From the NCBI RefSeq assembly GCF_900114705.1, contig NZ_FOTW01000027.1, forward strand, positions 1 through 64,000: 64,000 bases of DNA. The letters are read 5' to 3'. The translations under genes and the position numbers were made by a program. The notes under the pieces are model-generated. The model made no database searches, had not been told where the DNA came from, and saw only the letters and a list, made by a program, of their open reading frames with translations. How positions within the stretch are numbered: the stretch's first letter is position 1; each line of letters opens with the position of its first letter. The stretch comes from Rugamonas rubra. Lineage in GTDB: Bacteria > Pseudomonadota > Gammaproteobacteria > Burkholderiales > Burkholderiaceae_D. Of the stretch, positions 26,843-35,670 are shown one piece after another.

Positions 26843-28318
26843 ATGCAATACGTGTCTACCCGCGCCGCCGCGTCGGCCGCTTCGTCGTCCCCCTCCAATT
26901 TTTCCGACATCCTGCTGGGCGGCCTGGCCGCCGACGGCGGCCTGTTCCTGCCGACCGCCTACCCACAGGTGAGCGGCGCCGAACTGGACGCCTGGCGCAA
27001 GCTGTCCTACGCCGACCTGGCCTACGAGGTGCTGCGCAAGTTCGCCACCGACATCCCCGAGGCCGACCTGCGCGCGCTGACCGCCAAGACCTACACCAAG
27101 GAGGTCTACCGCAACGCCCGCGCCGGCGAAAAGGCCAGCCAGATCACGCCGCTGCGCGTGCTGGAAGAGGGCGACGGCCGCAAGCTGGTGCTGCAGGCGC
27201 TGTCGAACGGCCCGACCTTGGCCTTCAAGGACATGGCGATGCAGTTGCTGGGCAATCTGTTCGAGTACACGCTGGCCAAGAGCGGCGCGCAGCTCAACAT
27301 CTTCGGCGCCACCTCGGGCGACACCGGCAGCGCGGCCGAATACGCCATGCGCGGCAAAAAGGGTATCCGCGTCTTCATGCTCTCGCCGCACAAGAAGATG
27401 AGCGCCTTCCAGAGCGCGCAAATGTTCAGCCTGCAGGACCCGAACATCTTCAACATCGCCGTCGAAGGCGTGTTCGACGACTGCCAGGACATGGTCAAGG
27501 CGGTCTCCAACGACCTGCCGTTCAAGGCCGCGCAGAAGATCGGCACGGTCAACTCGATCAACTGGGCGCGCGTGGTCGCGCAGGTGGTGTACTACTTCCG
27601 CGGCTACCTGGCCGCCACCAGCAGCAACGTCGAGAAGGTCTCGTTCACTGTGCCGTCGGGCAACTTCGGCAACATCTGCGCCGGCCACATCGCCCGCATG
27701 ATGGGCCTGCCGATCGCCAAGCTGGTCGCCGCCACCAACGAAAACGACGTGCTCGACGAGTTCTTCCGCACCGGCGTCTACCGCGTGCGCAAGTCGGCCG
27801 AGACCTACCACACCAGCAGCCCGTCGATGGACATCTCCAAGGCGTCCAACTTCGAGCGCTTCATCTACGACCTGGTCGGCCGCGACGGCGAGCGCACCCG
27901 CGCGCTGTTCCACAAGGTCGAGACGCAGGGCGGCTTCGACCTGTCCGGCAAGCCGGGCAGCGACGGCGACGAGTTCAAGAAGGTCGCCCAGTACGGCTTC
28001 CAGTCCGGCAAATCGACCCACAAGGACCGCCTCGACACCATCCGCGACGTCGCCGACGACTACGGCATCACCATCGACACGCACACCGCCGACGGCATCA
28101 AGGTGGCGCGCGAGCATATCGAGAAGGGCGTGACGATGATCGTGCTGGAGACCGCGCTGGCGGCCAAGTTCAACGAGACCATCCTCGATGCGCTGGGCGT
28201 GGACGCCGAGCGTCCGGCCGGCTTCGAGAACATCGAGGACCTGCCGCAGAAGTTCGTCGTCATGTCGACCGATGTGGAAAAGATGAAGGCCTACATCGCC
28301 AGCCACACCGGCCTGTGA
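26843..28318 (+). CDS. thrC: Threonine synthase
   Basis: 491 residues, beginning MQYVSTR as usual for the long (yeast/E. coli-like) threonine synthases. The PLP Lys lies in LAFKDMAMQLLG, the GATSGDTGSAAEYA phosphate-binding loop follows, and PSGNFGNICAGH occurs near residue 270. It converts O-phosphohomoserine to threonine in the cytoplasm. In betaproteobacteria thrC usually follows hom; here it is preceded by threonine/serine catabolic genes and followed by moeA-moaD, 12 bp downstream. It has its own likely promoter at 26764-26794. Confidence 0.95.
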   Translation: MQYVSTRAAASAASSSPSNFSDILLGGLAADGGLFLPTAYPQVSGAELDAWRKLSYADLAYEVLRKFATDIPEADLRALTAKTYTKEVYRNARAGEKASQITPLRVLEEGDGRKLVLQALSNGPTLAFKDMAMQLLGNLFEYTLAKSGAQLNIFGATSGDTGSAAEYAMRGKKGIRVFMLSPHKKMSAFQSAQMFSLQDPNIFNIAVEGVFDDCQDMVKAVSNDLPFKAAQKIGTVNSINWARVVAQVVYYFRGYLAATSSNVEKVSFTVPSGNFGNICAGHIARMMGLPIAKLVAATNENDVLDEFFRTGVYRVRKSAETYHTSSPSMDISKASNFERFIYDLVGRDGERTRALFHKVETQGGFDLSGKPGSDGDEFKKVAQYGFQSGKSTHKDRLDTIRDVADDYGITIDTHTADGIKVAREHIEKGVTMIVLETALAAKFNETILDALGVDAERPAGFENIEDLPQKFVVMSTDVEKMKAYIASHTGL

Positions 28319-28330
28319 GCGAGCCGCGCC

Positions 28331-29557
28331 ATGACTGAATACAAGCCCAAACCGATGCTCTCCGTCAGCGAGGCGCTGGCCTTCCTGCAGGCGGCCGCGC
28401 GGCCGGTGAGCGAGATCGAAAGCGTGGCCACGCTGGAGGCCAACGGCCGCGTGCTGGCCCAAGCCCAGGTGTCCGGCATGAACGTGCCGACGATGGACAA
28501 TACGCAGATGGACGGTTATGCCGTGCGCGCGGCCGACTGCGCCGGCGGCGCGGCGACGCTGACCGTGTCGCAGCGCATCCCGGCCGGCCACGTCGGCCAG
28601 CCGCTGCTGCCCGGCACGGCGGCGCGCATCTTCACCGGCGCGCTGATCCCGGAGGGCGCCGACGCCGTCGTCATGCAGGAGCAGTGCGAGGCGGCCGGCA
28701 ACCTGGTCACCGTGCGCCACGCGCCCAAACCGGGCGAATGGATACGCCGCGCCGGCGAGGACATCACCAACGGCAGCGTGATCCTGCCGGCCGGGACTCG
28801 TCTGCGCAGCCCCGAGCTGGGCCTGGCCGCCTCGGTCGGCCTGGCCACGCTGCCGGTGCGGCGCAAGCTGCGCGTGGCGGTGTTCTTCACCGGCGACGAG
28901 CTGGCCATGCCGGGCGAGCCGCTGGCGCCCGGCGCCATCTACAATTCCAACCGCTTCACCCTGCGCGCGCTGCTGGAGAACCTGGGCTGCCAGATCAGCG
29001 ACTACGGCATCGTGCCTGACTCGCTGGAGGCCACCCGCGCCGTGCTGCGCGAATGCGCCCGCGAGCATGATTTGATCATCACCTCCGGCGGCGTCTCGGT
29101 TGGCGAGGAGGACCACATCAAGCCGGCGGTGGAGGCGGAAGGGCGCCTGAACATGTGGCAGATCGCCGTCAAGCCGGGCAAGCCGCTGGCCTTCGGCGAG
29201 GTCGGCCAGGCCTTCTTCCTCGGCCTGCCGGGCAACCCGGTGTCGAGCTACATCACCTTTCTGATGTTCGTTCGGCCCTTCCTGCTGCGCCTGCAGGGCG
29301 TGGACGATCCGCGCGCGCTGACGCCGCAAAGCTATGCCATGCGCGCCGATTTCGCCTGGTCCAAACCGGACCGGCGCAACGAGTTCCTGCGCGCCCGCAT
29401 CAACGCCGGCGGCGGACTCGATCTGTTCCCGAACCAAAGCTCGGGCGTGCTGACCTCCACCGTTTGGGGCGACGGCATCATCGACAATCCACCCGGCCAG
29501 GCCATCGCCATCGGCGACACGGTGCGTTTCATTCCATTTAGCGAGCTGCTGCACTGA
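28331..29557 (+). CDS. moeA: Molybdopterin molybdenumtransferase
   Basis: 408 residues. MoeA domain order: N-terminal region with DNTQMDGYAVRA, the GTAARIFTGALIPEGADAVV segment (domain II hinge), the MoCF fold with ITSGGVSVGEEDHI around residue 240-255, LPGNPVSS, and a C-terminal beta domain. It inserts molybdate into adenylylated molybdopterin. The gene starts 12 bp after thrC and is followed by moaD, so it is in the thrC operon, a common arrangement in this bacterial order. Confidence 0.95.
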   Translation: MTEYKPKPMLSVSEALAFLQAAARPVSEIESVATLEANGRVLAQAQVSGMNVPTMDNTQMDGYAVRAADCAGGAATLTVSQRIPAGHVGQPLLPGTAARIFTGALIPEGADAVVMQEQCEAAGNLVTVRHAPKPGEWIRRAGEDITNGSVILPAGTRLRSPELGLAASVGLATLPVRRKLRVAVFFTGDELAMPGEPLAPGAIYNSNRFTLRALLENLGCQISDYGIVPDSLEATRAVLRECAREHDLIITSGGVSVGEEDHIKPAVEAEGRLNMWQIAVKPGKPLAFGEVGQAFFLGLPGNPVSSYITFLMFVRPFLLRLQGVDDPRALTPQSYAMRADFAWSKPDRRNEFLRARINAGGGLDLFPNQSSGVLTSTVWGDGIIDNPPGQAIAIGDTVRFIPFSELLH

Positions 29558-29590
29558 GCAGGCCGCGACCAACACAGAAGAATCATCGAC

Positions 29591-29848
29591 ATGAATATTA
29601 CGCTGCGATTTTTTGCCAGCGTGCGCGAGGCACTAGGCACTTCCACCGAATCCCTGGCGCTGCCGGAAGGCGTGGCCACGGTGGGCCAGGTGCGCGCTCA
29701 TTTGATTGGACGCGGCGAGCCATGGGCCAAGGCCTTGGGCGAGGGCAGGGCGTTGCGTATGGCCTGCAACCAGGTGATGTGCGACGCCGACAGCGCCGTC
29801 AGCGAAGGCTGCGAGCTGGCCTTCTTCCCGCCGGTGACCGGCGGCTAG
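29591..29848 (+). CDS. moaD: Molybdopterin synthase small subunit
   Basis: 85 residues with a ubiquitin-like fold, ending in the required Gly-Gly (PPVTGG) that is thiocarboxylated and donates sulfur to precursor Z. Start MNITLRFFASVREALG is typical. It follows moeA by 33 bp. The partner moaE would be expected next but is not in the window; instead a small membrane protein lies convergently downstream. Confidence 0.92.
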   Translation: MNITLRFFASVREALGTSTESLALPEGVATVGQVRAHLIGRGEPWAKALGEGRALRMACNQVMCDADSAVSEGCELAFFPPVTGG

Positions 29849-29911
29849 ACTTGATGCTGAACCGCCGCGCCCAGCGGGCGACGGCTAGCGGTTGCGATTC
29901 TCCGCTGGTGA

Positions 29912-30136
29912 TTATTTTGGTGCCGGCGGCTGCTTGCCCAACGCGGCCGGGCCTTCTTTGCGGTAGCGCATGAAGGTCGAGATCGTGTAGATGGCGGCGG
30001 CCACCACCGCCCAGATGGCGGCGCTGGTGAACTCGTCCGCCGTGCGGGCGCCCTTGAAATAGTCGACCAATGCCAGGATGGCGAACAGCGGCACGGCCGC
30101 GAGTAAATAACGTTTAATCCAGAATGCTGCACCCAT
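29912..30136 (-). CDS. Small two-helix membrane protein, unknown function
   Basis: 74 residues with hydrophobic segments at about 9-25 and 37-53 and a basic C-terminus (FMRYRKEG). A good ribosome site (AGGAG) lies seven bases before the ATG. It is convergent with moaD and divergent from the flavoprotein gene. I do not recognise the family. Confidence 0.6.
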   Translation of the reverse strand: MGAAFWIKRYLLAAVPLFAILALVDYFKGARTADEFTSAAIWAVVAAAIYTISTFMRYRKEGPAALGKQPPAPK

Positions 30137-30240
30137 AACGGCTCCTCAAAAGTATGGCAGCCCACAGTATGCGCCGCGCACCGCCCCAGGTCTAGTCACC
30201 GGCCCCGGAGCGCGGCCTTTTTAGCTTTCGGATCGATCCC

Positions 30241-31494
30241 ATGCAGTCTCACTCTCAAACACCCCGCGTCGCCGTCATCGGCGGCGGACCGGCCGGCCTG
30301 ATGGCCGCGCAAACGCTGGCCGAGGGCGGCGCGCGCGTCGACCTGTACGACGCCATGCCCTCGGTCGGCCGCAAGTTCCTGCTGGCCGGCCGGGGCGGCA
30401 TGAACATCACCCACGCCGAGCCCTTCGACGATTTCGTTACCCGCTACGGCGCGGCCGGCGCGGCGCTGCTGCCGCAGTTGCAGGCCTTCGGCCCGCAGCA
30501 GGTGCGCGACTGGGTGCACGGCCTGGGCGTGGACACCTTCGTCGGCACCTCCGGCCGCGTCTTCCCGACCGATATGAAGGCGGCGCCGTTGCTGCGCGCC
30601 TGGCTGCACCGCCTGCGCGAGAGCGGCGTGCAGTTCCACATGCGCCACCGCTGGCAGGGTTGGCGCGACGACGCGCTGCTGTTCGCCACGCCGGACGGCG
30701 GGCACACCGTCCGCGCCGACGCCACCGTGCTGGCGCTGGGCGGCGCCAGCTGGGCGCGGCTCGGTTCGGACGGCGCCTGGCAGGCGCTGCTGGCGCCGCG
30801 CGGCGTCGAGCTGGCGCCGCTGGTGCCGGCCAACTGCGGCTTCGACGTGGATTGGAGCGCGCACTTCGCCAGCCGCCACGCCGGCGAGCCGCTGACCACG
30901 GTGGCCATCGTCTCGACCGACGCCCACGGCCGCCAAGTGCGCAAGCAGGGCCAGTTCGTCGTCACCGGCGGCGGTGTCGAGGGCAGTTTGATCTACGCGC
31001 TGTCGGCCGCGCTGCGCGAGCAGATCGCCGCCGACGGCAGCGCCACGATCCACCTCGACCTGCTGCCCGACTGGTCGGCCGAGCGGGTCGCCGACGAGGT
31101 GGCGCGACCGCGCGGCGCCCGTTCGATGTCCAGTCATTTGCAGAGCCGCCTCGGCATCAAGGGCGTCAAGTCCGGCCTGCTGCGCGAGTGCATAGGCGCC
31201 GAGGAGTTCGCCGATCCGGAGCGGTTGGCGCGGGCCATCAAGGCGCTGCCGGTGCGCCTGCTGCGGCCGCGTCCCATCGACGAAGCCATCAGCAGCGCCG
31301 GCGGGGTGCGCTTCGCCGCGCTGGAGGGGGCGATGCTGAAGGCGGCGCCGGGCGTGTTCGTCGCCGGCGAGATGGTCGACTGGGAGGCGCCGACCGGCGG
31401 CTACCTGCTGACCGCTTGCCTGGCCGGCGGCCTGGCCGCCGGCCAGGATGTGTTGCGCTGGTTGGGGCGCGGGGGCGAATCGCAGGGCGCTTAG
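30241..31494 (+). CDS. HI0933/BaiN-like flavoprotein, TIGR03862 group
   Basis: 417 residues. FAD-binding N-terminus VAVIGGGPAGLMAAQTLAEGG, then SVGRKFLLAGRGGMNITHAEP, the signature of HI0933/YhiN-like NAD(P)/FAD oxidoreductases. TALRGDGSWARLGSDG-type residues (GGASWARLGSDGAW) and a C-terminal FAD motif APGVFVAGEMVDWEAPTGGY follow. These flavoproteins are widespread and physiologically uncharacterised; related BaiN reduces bile-acid intermediates. No partner gene adjoins it, so substrate cannot be inferred. Length fits the TIGR03862 subgroup. Confidence 0.8.
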   Translation: MQSHSQTPRVAVIGGGPAGLMAAQTLAEGGARVDLYDAMPSVGRKFLLAGRGGMNITHAEPFDDFVTRYGAAGAALLPQLQAFGPQQVRDWVHGLGVDTFVGTSGRVFPTDMKAAPLLRAWLHRLRESGVQFHMRHRWQGWRDDALLFATPDGGHTVRADATVLALGGASWARLGSDGAWQALLAPRGVELAPLVPANCGFDVDWSAHFASRHAGEPLTTVAIVSTDAHGRQVRKQGQFVVTGGGVEGSLIYALSAALREQIAADGSATIHLDLLPDWSAERVADEVARPRGARSMSSHLQSRLGIKGVKSGLLRECIGAEEFADPERLARAIKALPVRLLRPRPIDEAISSAGGVRFAALEGAMLKAAPGVFVAGEMVDWEAPTGGYLLTACLAGGLAAGQDVLRWLGRGGESQGA

Positions 31495-31540
31495 CCGCAC
31501 GCTGGCATTCCCGCGCAAGCGGCTGAATGCAATCGAAATA

Positions 31541-31569
31541 TTGCCAAATTTCCTATAATTACATATTAT
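31541..31569 (+). promoter_or_regulatory. Candidate sigma-70 promoter of the lipoprotein gene
   Basis: TTGCCA (31541-31546), 17-bp spacer, TATTAT (31564-31569), each five of six to consensus. It lies in an AT-rich gap about 90 bp before the lipoprotein start. A TATAAT at 31554 has no matching -35. Confidence 0.6.
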
Positions 31570-31658
31570 CAAGTGCATTCAGAAAATACAGCCGCGTCAC
31601 TCGCGCGAGGCTGCATCTATGTTACTTACTTGTAATGACTTGTTGAAAGGGTAATTAT

Positions 31659-32249
31659 ATGGGGAAAACTAGGTTAATCAGCATCTGTGCGCTACTGGCT
31701 TTGCTTTCGGCATGCGCCACGCCCATCCCGATCGATAACCTGAGCTACAAGGGCGTGTCCACCGTCAAAACCGACAAAACCGCCCGCATTGTCGTGACAT
31801 CCAATGGCGCAGGTAGTAGCCGCAGCACATATTTGATGCCGGTGGCCGGCACCTATATTGCAATGGACGTGAAGGGAAAGGAGCCTTTCGGCGCCAAGGA
31901 TCAGCAAGAATTTTCTCAATCGCTGCGCAAGGAGCTCGTGCGGCTTGGGGTGGTTAAATCAACAACTGTCGACGAGAATGCGACGGCTGATATGGCCGCC
32001 ACGATCAACATCGATCGTGTGCATTTGAACGGCGACTATCAGGAATACAAGGTCGATATCACGATGATCCTCAATGGAGGAAGCAGTTCGTTCCAGAAAC
32101 AGTATCACATTACTTCCACGGAAAAGGATTCACTTTGGGAAAAGTTGAATACCAATGGTGCCGAAGCAAGGGAGAAGCTTGCGCACCTGATGCTCGAGCG
32201 ACTTATTCCTGATTTGGAAGCGTACGCTCTGGCGATGGCGCGTCAGTAA
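31659..32249 (+). CDS. Lipoprotein of unknown function
   Basis: 196 residues with a lipoprotein signal (LISICALLALLSAC, Cys19), probably outer-membrane or periplasmic. The mature part is mixed alpha/beta with no motif I recognise; it has a polar central segment and a helical C-terminus (AHLMLERLIPDLEAYA). Codon use and GC content are visibly lower than in neighbouring genes and the promoter region is AT-rich, so it may be a later acquisition. It stands alone, convergent with the DUF2807 gene. Confidence 0.7.
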   Translation: MGKTRLISICALLALLSACATPIPIDNLSYKGVSTVKTDKTARIVVTSNGAGSSRSTYLMPVAGTYIAMDVKGKEPFGAKDQQEFSQSLRKELVRLGVVKSTTVDENATADMAATINIDRVHLNGDYQEYKVDITMILNGGSSSFQKQYHITSTEKDSLWEKLNTNGAEAREKLAHLMLERLIPDLEAYALAMARQ

Positions 32250-32363
32250 GGGAGCGTAGTACCTTCGATATAACTGTCGCGCTAGCTGAACCATGTGGCT
32301 GCGCGAATCGAAACTAAATGGCTGGCCGGAACCGTTCAATGCCTGCCGTGCCGGCCAACTTGC

Positions 32364-33173
32364 CTAGTGGTTCCAGCTGACCTCGCCCGAGCCGGTGCGG
32401 TTGACGTTGCGCTGGTCGGGGTTGCCGTAGACGCGGATGTCGCCGCTACCGCGCAGCTCCAGGTCGGCCTCGCGGCGGGCGAACACCTGGGTGGTGCCGG
32501 AGCCCTTGAGGTGTACGCGCACCTTGTCCGAGGCCAGGTGGCGGGCGTCCAGGTCGCCCGAGCCGGTCAGCTCGGCGCTCAGCTCCTTGCAGGCGCCGGC
32601 CGACACCAGCCGGCCCGAGCCGACCATCTCCAGATCGACGGCGTCGCTGTTGCCGGTGTTCATGTTGATGTCGCCGCTGCCGTGCACGCCGGCCGCCACC
32701 TGCTTGTAGCGGCCGTTGAAGTTGACGTTGCCGCTGCCGTAGAGCTGCAGCGAGATGCTGGCGCCGCTGAAGCCGTTGACGGTGCTGTCGCCGTTGCCGC
32801 GCACGTCGAGCTGTTCGAGCGCCGGCAGCACCAGCTCGACCTGCAGGGGCCGGCGGTGGTGCAGCAGCATGCCCTTGGTGCCGATGTGCAGGGTGCCGCC
32901 CTCCTGCACCGTTTCGATGTTGCCCAGCAGGCGCTGCTCGCCGCGCACCTTGAGGAAGGGCGTGCTGCCCTGGCGCAGGGTCAGGTCGATCGGGCCGTTC
33001 AGCTCGACGATGGTGACGTTGCGGCCGGCGTTGCGCACTTCGCTGCCGGGGGCGCGACCGGCCGCGCTGGACGGGTTGGCGCTGCCGTAGGCGCGCAGCA
33101 TGCTGTAGGAGACGCCGATCAGCACGAAGGCGAGCAGCAGCATGCCGATGCCGAGTTTGATTAGCGAGCGCAT
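32364..33173 (-). CDS. DUF2807 (GIN-domain) exported protein
   Basis: 269 residues with an N-terminal membrane anchor or signal (LGIGMLLLAFVLIGVSYS). The rest is a right-handed beta-helix with repeated short rungs such as GSGDI, GSGNVNFNG, GSGRLV, GSGDLDA and GSGTTQVF, the GIN or DUF2807 putative adhesin-head pattern. It follows a DUF1700 gene by 34 bp on the same strand. DUF2807 and HAAS/DUF1700 proteins frequently occur together in envelope-stress or signalling operons. Role unknown. Confidence 0.8.
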   Translation of the reverse strand: MRSLIKLGIGMLLLAFVLIGVSYSMLRAYGSANPSSAAGRAPGSEVRNAGRNVTIVELNGPIDLTLRQGSTPFLKVRGEQRLLGNIETVQEGGTLHIGTKGMLLHHRRPLQVELVLPALEQLDVRGNGDSTVNGFSGASISLQLYGSGNVNFNGRYKQVAAGVHGSGDINMNTGNSDAVDLEMVGSGRLVSAGACKELSAELTGSGDLDARHLASDKVRVHLKGSGTTQVFARREADLELRGSGDIRVYGNPDQRNVNRTGSGEVSWNH

Positions 33174-33207
33174 GGACGGCCCTCCGGTTTGGTGGCGGGG
33201 TGGCGCA

Positions 33208-33978
33208 TCAGCGGCCCCTCAGCAGCGAGAAGTTCATCGCCGCGTAGCGTTTGGCGCCGAGCACCGTGTAGCGCGTCACCACCACGCTGACCAGGGTCAG
33301 GCCGATGCCGGCCAGCACCAGGCCGAGGCCGACGAAGGCCTGGGTGTTGCGTGAGCCGCTGTCGAGCTCGGTGGTGATGTGCAGGCCGCCGCCGGCCACC
33401 GCCTCGGCCCGTTCCAACAGCTTGGGTTTGCTGCCGTCGTCCGGCCGCGCCGAGGCCGCCTTGGGATCGCGGTGGAACTGGATGCCCATCTCGTTGATGG
33501 CCAGCTTGGCCTGGGCCAGGTCCTCGTCGTCGCCGTCGTTGTCGATGATCAGGTGGCGCAGCGGGCCCTCCAGCACCAGCTCGTTCTGGCCGGACAGCGC
33601 GCTGGCGCTGACGGCGATGCCGCTGACGTAGAAGGTCAGCGCCGACAGGTAGACCGCCAGCAGCAGGCAGCCGTAGACCATCGCCGGGATCAGCATGAAC
33701 AGGTTGAAGATGGCCAGGCCGACGAAGGACACCAGCATGCGCGCCAGGTTGACCGGATTCTTGCTCTGCGTGAAGCTGTTGAGGTGGCGGTTGGCGCGCA
33801 GCGTCATGGCGATCTTGCGTGGCTCGTCGAGCTGGGCGTGGATCTCCGCCTCGCTCAGGCCGGCGGCCAGGCCGTCGATGAAACGCTGCTCGTAGTAGGC
33901 CAGGGTCTTGGCCACGGTGTCCGGCGGCAATCCCGCCATGGCCCGTTTGAGCGCGTCGAGGTATTCCAGCTTACCCAT
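33208..33978 (-). CDS. DUF1700/HAAS-domain membrane protein
   Basis: 256 residues. The first 75 form a helical HAAS-type domain (MGKLEYLDALKRAMAGLP, then YYEQRFIDGLAAGLSEAEI), which in other bacteria is linked to PadR regulators. Two membrane segments follow (about 84-125), then a cytoplasmic or periplasmic domain with acidic DNDGDDED and a last helix near residue 210-235. No padR gene adjoins it, unlike the usual arrangement. It lies between a 51-codon small gene and the DUF2807 gene, all same strand. Confidence 0.8.
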   Translation of the reverse strand: MGKLEYLDALKRAMAGLPPDTVAKTLAYYEQRFIDGLAAGLSEAEIHAQLDEPRKIAMTLRANRHLNSFTQSKNPVNLARMLVSFVGLAIFNLFMLIPAMVYGCLLLAVYLSALTFYVSGIAVSASALSGQNELVLEGPLRHLIIDNDGDDEDLAQAKLAINEMGIQFHRDPKAASARPDDGSKPKLLERAEAVAGGGLHITTELDSGSRNTQAFVGLGLVLAGIGLTLVSVVVTRYTVLGAKRYAAMNFSLLRGR

Positions 33979-33992
33979 GGTGTGCGCCTAGC

Positions 33993-34148
33993 CTAGTATT
34001 GCAACGCCGGCATGTTGCCCGCGTGCATGTGTGATGGGTGGCCGGTGCCGGCCTCCGGCGCGCCCGCTTCGGCGAGTACGATGGCCACGGTGCTGGCCGC
34101 CACAAAGGCGAGTACGGCGATGGTCTTGAGGCTGAGGCGGAGGTTCAT
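33993..34148 (-). CDS. Small exported peptide upstream of DUF1700
   Basis: 51 residues: a signal-like N-terminus (MNLRLSLKTIAVLAFVAAS) and a short His/Met-rich tail (GHPSHMHAGNMPALQY) that could bind metal. It stops 14 bp before the DUF1700 gene on the same strand. No strong ribosome site precedes the ATG at 34148; a longer reading from 34256 exists but the added residues are not signal-like. Probably real, function unknown. Confidence 0.4.
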   Translation of the reverse strand: MNLRLSLKTIAVLAFVAASTVAIVLAEAGAPEAGTGHPSHMHAGNMPALQY

Positions 34149-34266
34149 GATGCGGTCCAGTCGTGTTGCGTGTGTCGATGCTGCCACTGTACGGAAACGC
34201 ACAGCGGGCGGACACCGGTATGCGACAGGATGCATATTTGACGGGGCAGACGACATGCAGCGCGGA

Positions 34267-35670
34267 TCAGCCGGGGCGGGGCGGCGCGTCCCACAGGCCG
34301 GCGGCGGCGGCCACGCCGCTGCGCACGGCCGACTCCAGGGTGGCCGGGTAGTCGCTGGCGGTGTAGTCGCCGGCGATGGCCAGGCCGGCCAGGCCGGTGG
34401 CGTTGGCCGGGCGTTGCAGGCCCGGCGTGCAGGCGAAGGTGGCGCGTTTCTCGGTGATCACCTTGAACCACTGCGGCGTGCCCAGCTCGGGCCGCTCGAA
34501 CACGGTGGCCAGCTGCACGGCGATGGCCTCGGCCAGCAGCGGCTGGGCCATGGCGGCGGCCTCGGCCGAGGCGCTGACCACCACCGCCAGCAGGCCGGCC
34601 TGGGCGGCGTCGAGCTGGCCGCGGTCGAAGACGAACTGGCCCCAGTGGTAGCGCTCGGGCGCGTCGAGCAGCGCGTACATCGGCAGCGCCAGGCGCAGCG
34701 CCGGCTCGTACTGCAGGTAGCAGGTGGTGATGGTCTCCGCCTCGAAGGCGGTCAGGCCGGCGCACAGGGTGGCGATGGCGGCCTCGCTGGCGGCGATGTC
34801 GTGCAGCAGCACGGCGGCCTGGGGCGGCGCGCAGGCCAGCACCACGCCGTCGAAGCTGGCGCCCCAGGTGCCGCCGACGGCCTCGCCGCTGACCTCCAGG
34901 CGCCAGGCGCCGGCGGCCTGGCCGGCGTCGTCGCTCTCGCGTTGCAGGCGGCGCACCTTGGCGCCGCTGCGCACGGTGCCGCCGTGCTTGGCCAGGTAGG
35001 CGGCGGCGGCGTCGGGGAACAGCTTGCTCAGGTCGGCGCGCGGTAGCAGCATGTCGGAGGCGGCGCGCTTGGCGCCCAGGCTGTCGCGCAGCACGTTGAG
35101 GAAGACCTGGGCCGAGGCGCGCTCGGGCGGCGTGTTGAGCGCCGCCAGGCAGAGCGGACGCCACATCAGCTGGATCAGCCGGTCGGTCTGGTCGAAGCGT
35201 TGCAGCAGTTCGCTGACGCTGCAATCGTTGTGCAACTGCCAGCCCATCCAGCGCGCCGTGCTGGAAAAGCGCGCCAGCGACATCTTGTCGGCGCGCGCCA
35301 AGCCCTTGGCGCGCAGCAGGGCGGCCAGCAGGTGCAGCGGCGCCGGCAGGCGCGGCGCGACGAAGTCCATGCCGCCGCCGTGCGGCGGATAGCGCATCTG
35401 CAACGGCAGATTGAGCAGCGCGGCCTCGCGGTCGACGCCGACCAGGGCCATCAGGCGCAGGGTTTCGCGGTAAGCGCCGAGCAGGATGTGCTGGCCGTTG
35501 TCGAGCTGGCGACGGTCGGTGGCGACGCGCCTAGCCCGGCCGCCCAGCGTGCGGGCGGCCTCGAACAGGGTGACCTGGTGGCCGGCGCGGGCCAGCTCCA
35601 CCGCCGCCGCGCAGCCGGCCCAGCCGGCGCCGATGACGGCGACGCTCTTGCCGGCGAACTGCTTAGCCAC
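34267..35670 (-). CDS. hpnE: Hydroxysqualene dehydroxylase
   Basis: 467 residues. N-terminal FAD motif AVIGAGWAGCAAAVELARAGH and the GGRARR segment of amine-oxidase-like desaturases; C-terminal GLAIAGDYTASDYPATLESA closes the FAD site. HpnE reduces hydroxysqualene to squalene, the last step of HpnCDE. It overlaps the hpnD stop by eight bases and is the last gene of the hpnCDE run. No squalene-hopene cyclase (shc) gene is in the window, so whether hopanoids are the end product cannot be told. Confidence 0.92.
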   Translation of the reverse strand: MAKQFAGKSVAVIGAGWAGCAAAVELARAGHQVTLFEAARTLGGRARRVATDRRQLDNGQHILLGAYRETLRLMALVGVDREAALLNLPLQMRYPPHGGGMDFVAPRLPAPLHLLAALLRAKGLARADKMSLARFSSTARWMGWQLHNDCSVSELLQRFDQTDRLIQLMWRPLCLAALNTPPERASAQVFLNVLRDSLGAKRAASDMLLPRADLSKLFPDAAAAYLAKHGGTVRSGAKVRRLQRESDDAGQAAGAWRLEVSGEAVGGTWGASFDGVVLACAPPQAAVLLHDIAASEAAIATLCAGLTAFEAETITTCYLQYEPALRLALPMYALLDAPERYHWGQFVFDRGQLDAAQAGLLAVVVSASAEAAAMAQPLLAEAIAVQLATVFERPELGTPQWFKVITEKRATFACTPGLQRPANATGLAGLAIAGDYTASDYPATLESAVRSGVAAAAGLWDAPPRPG

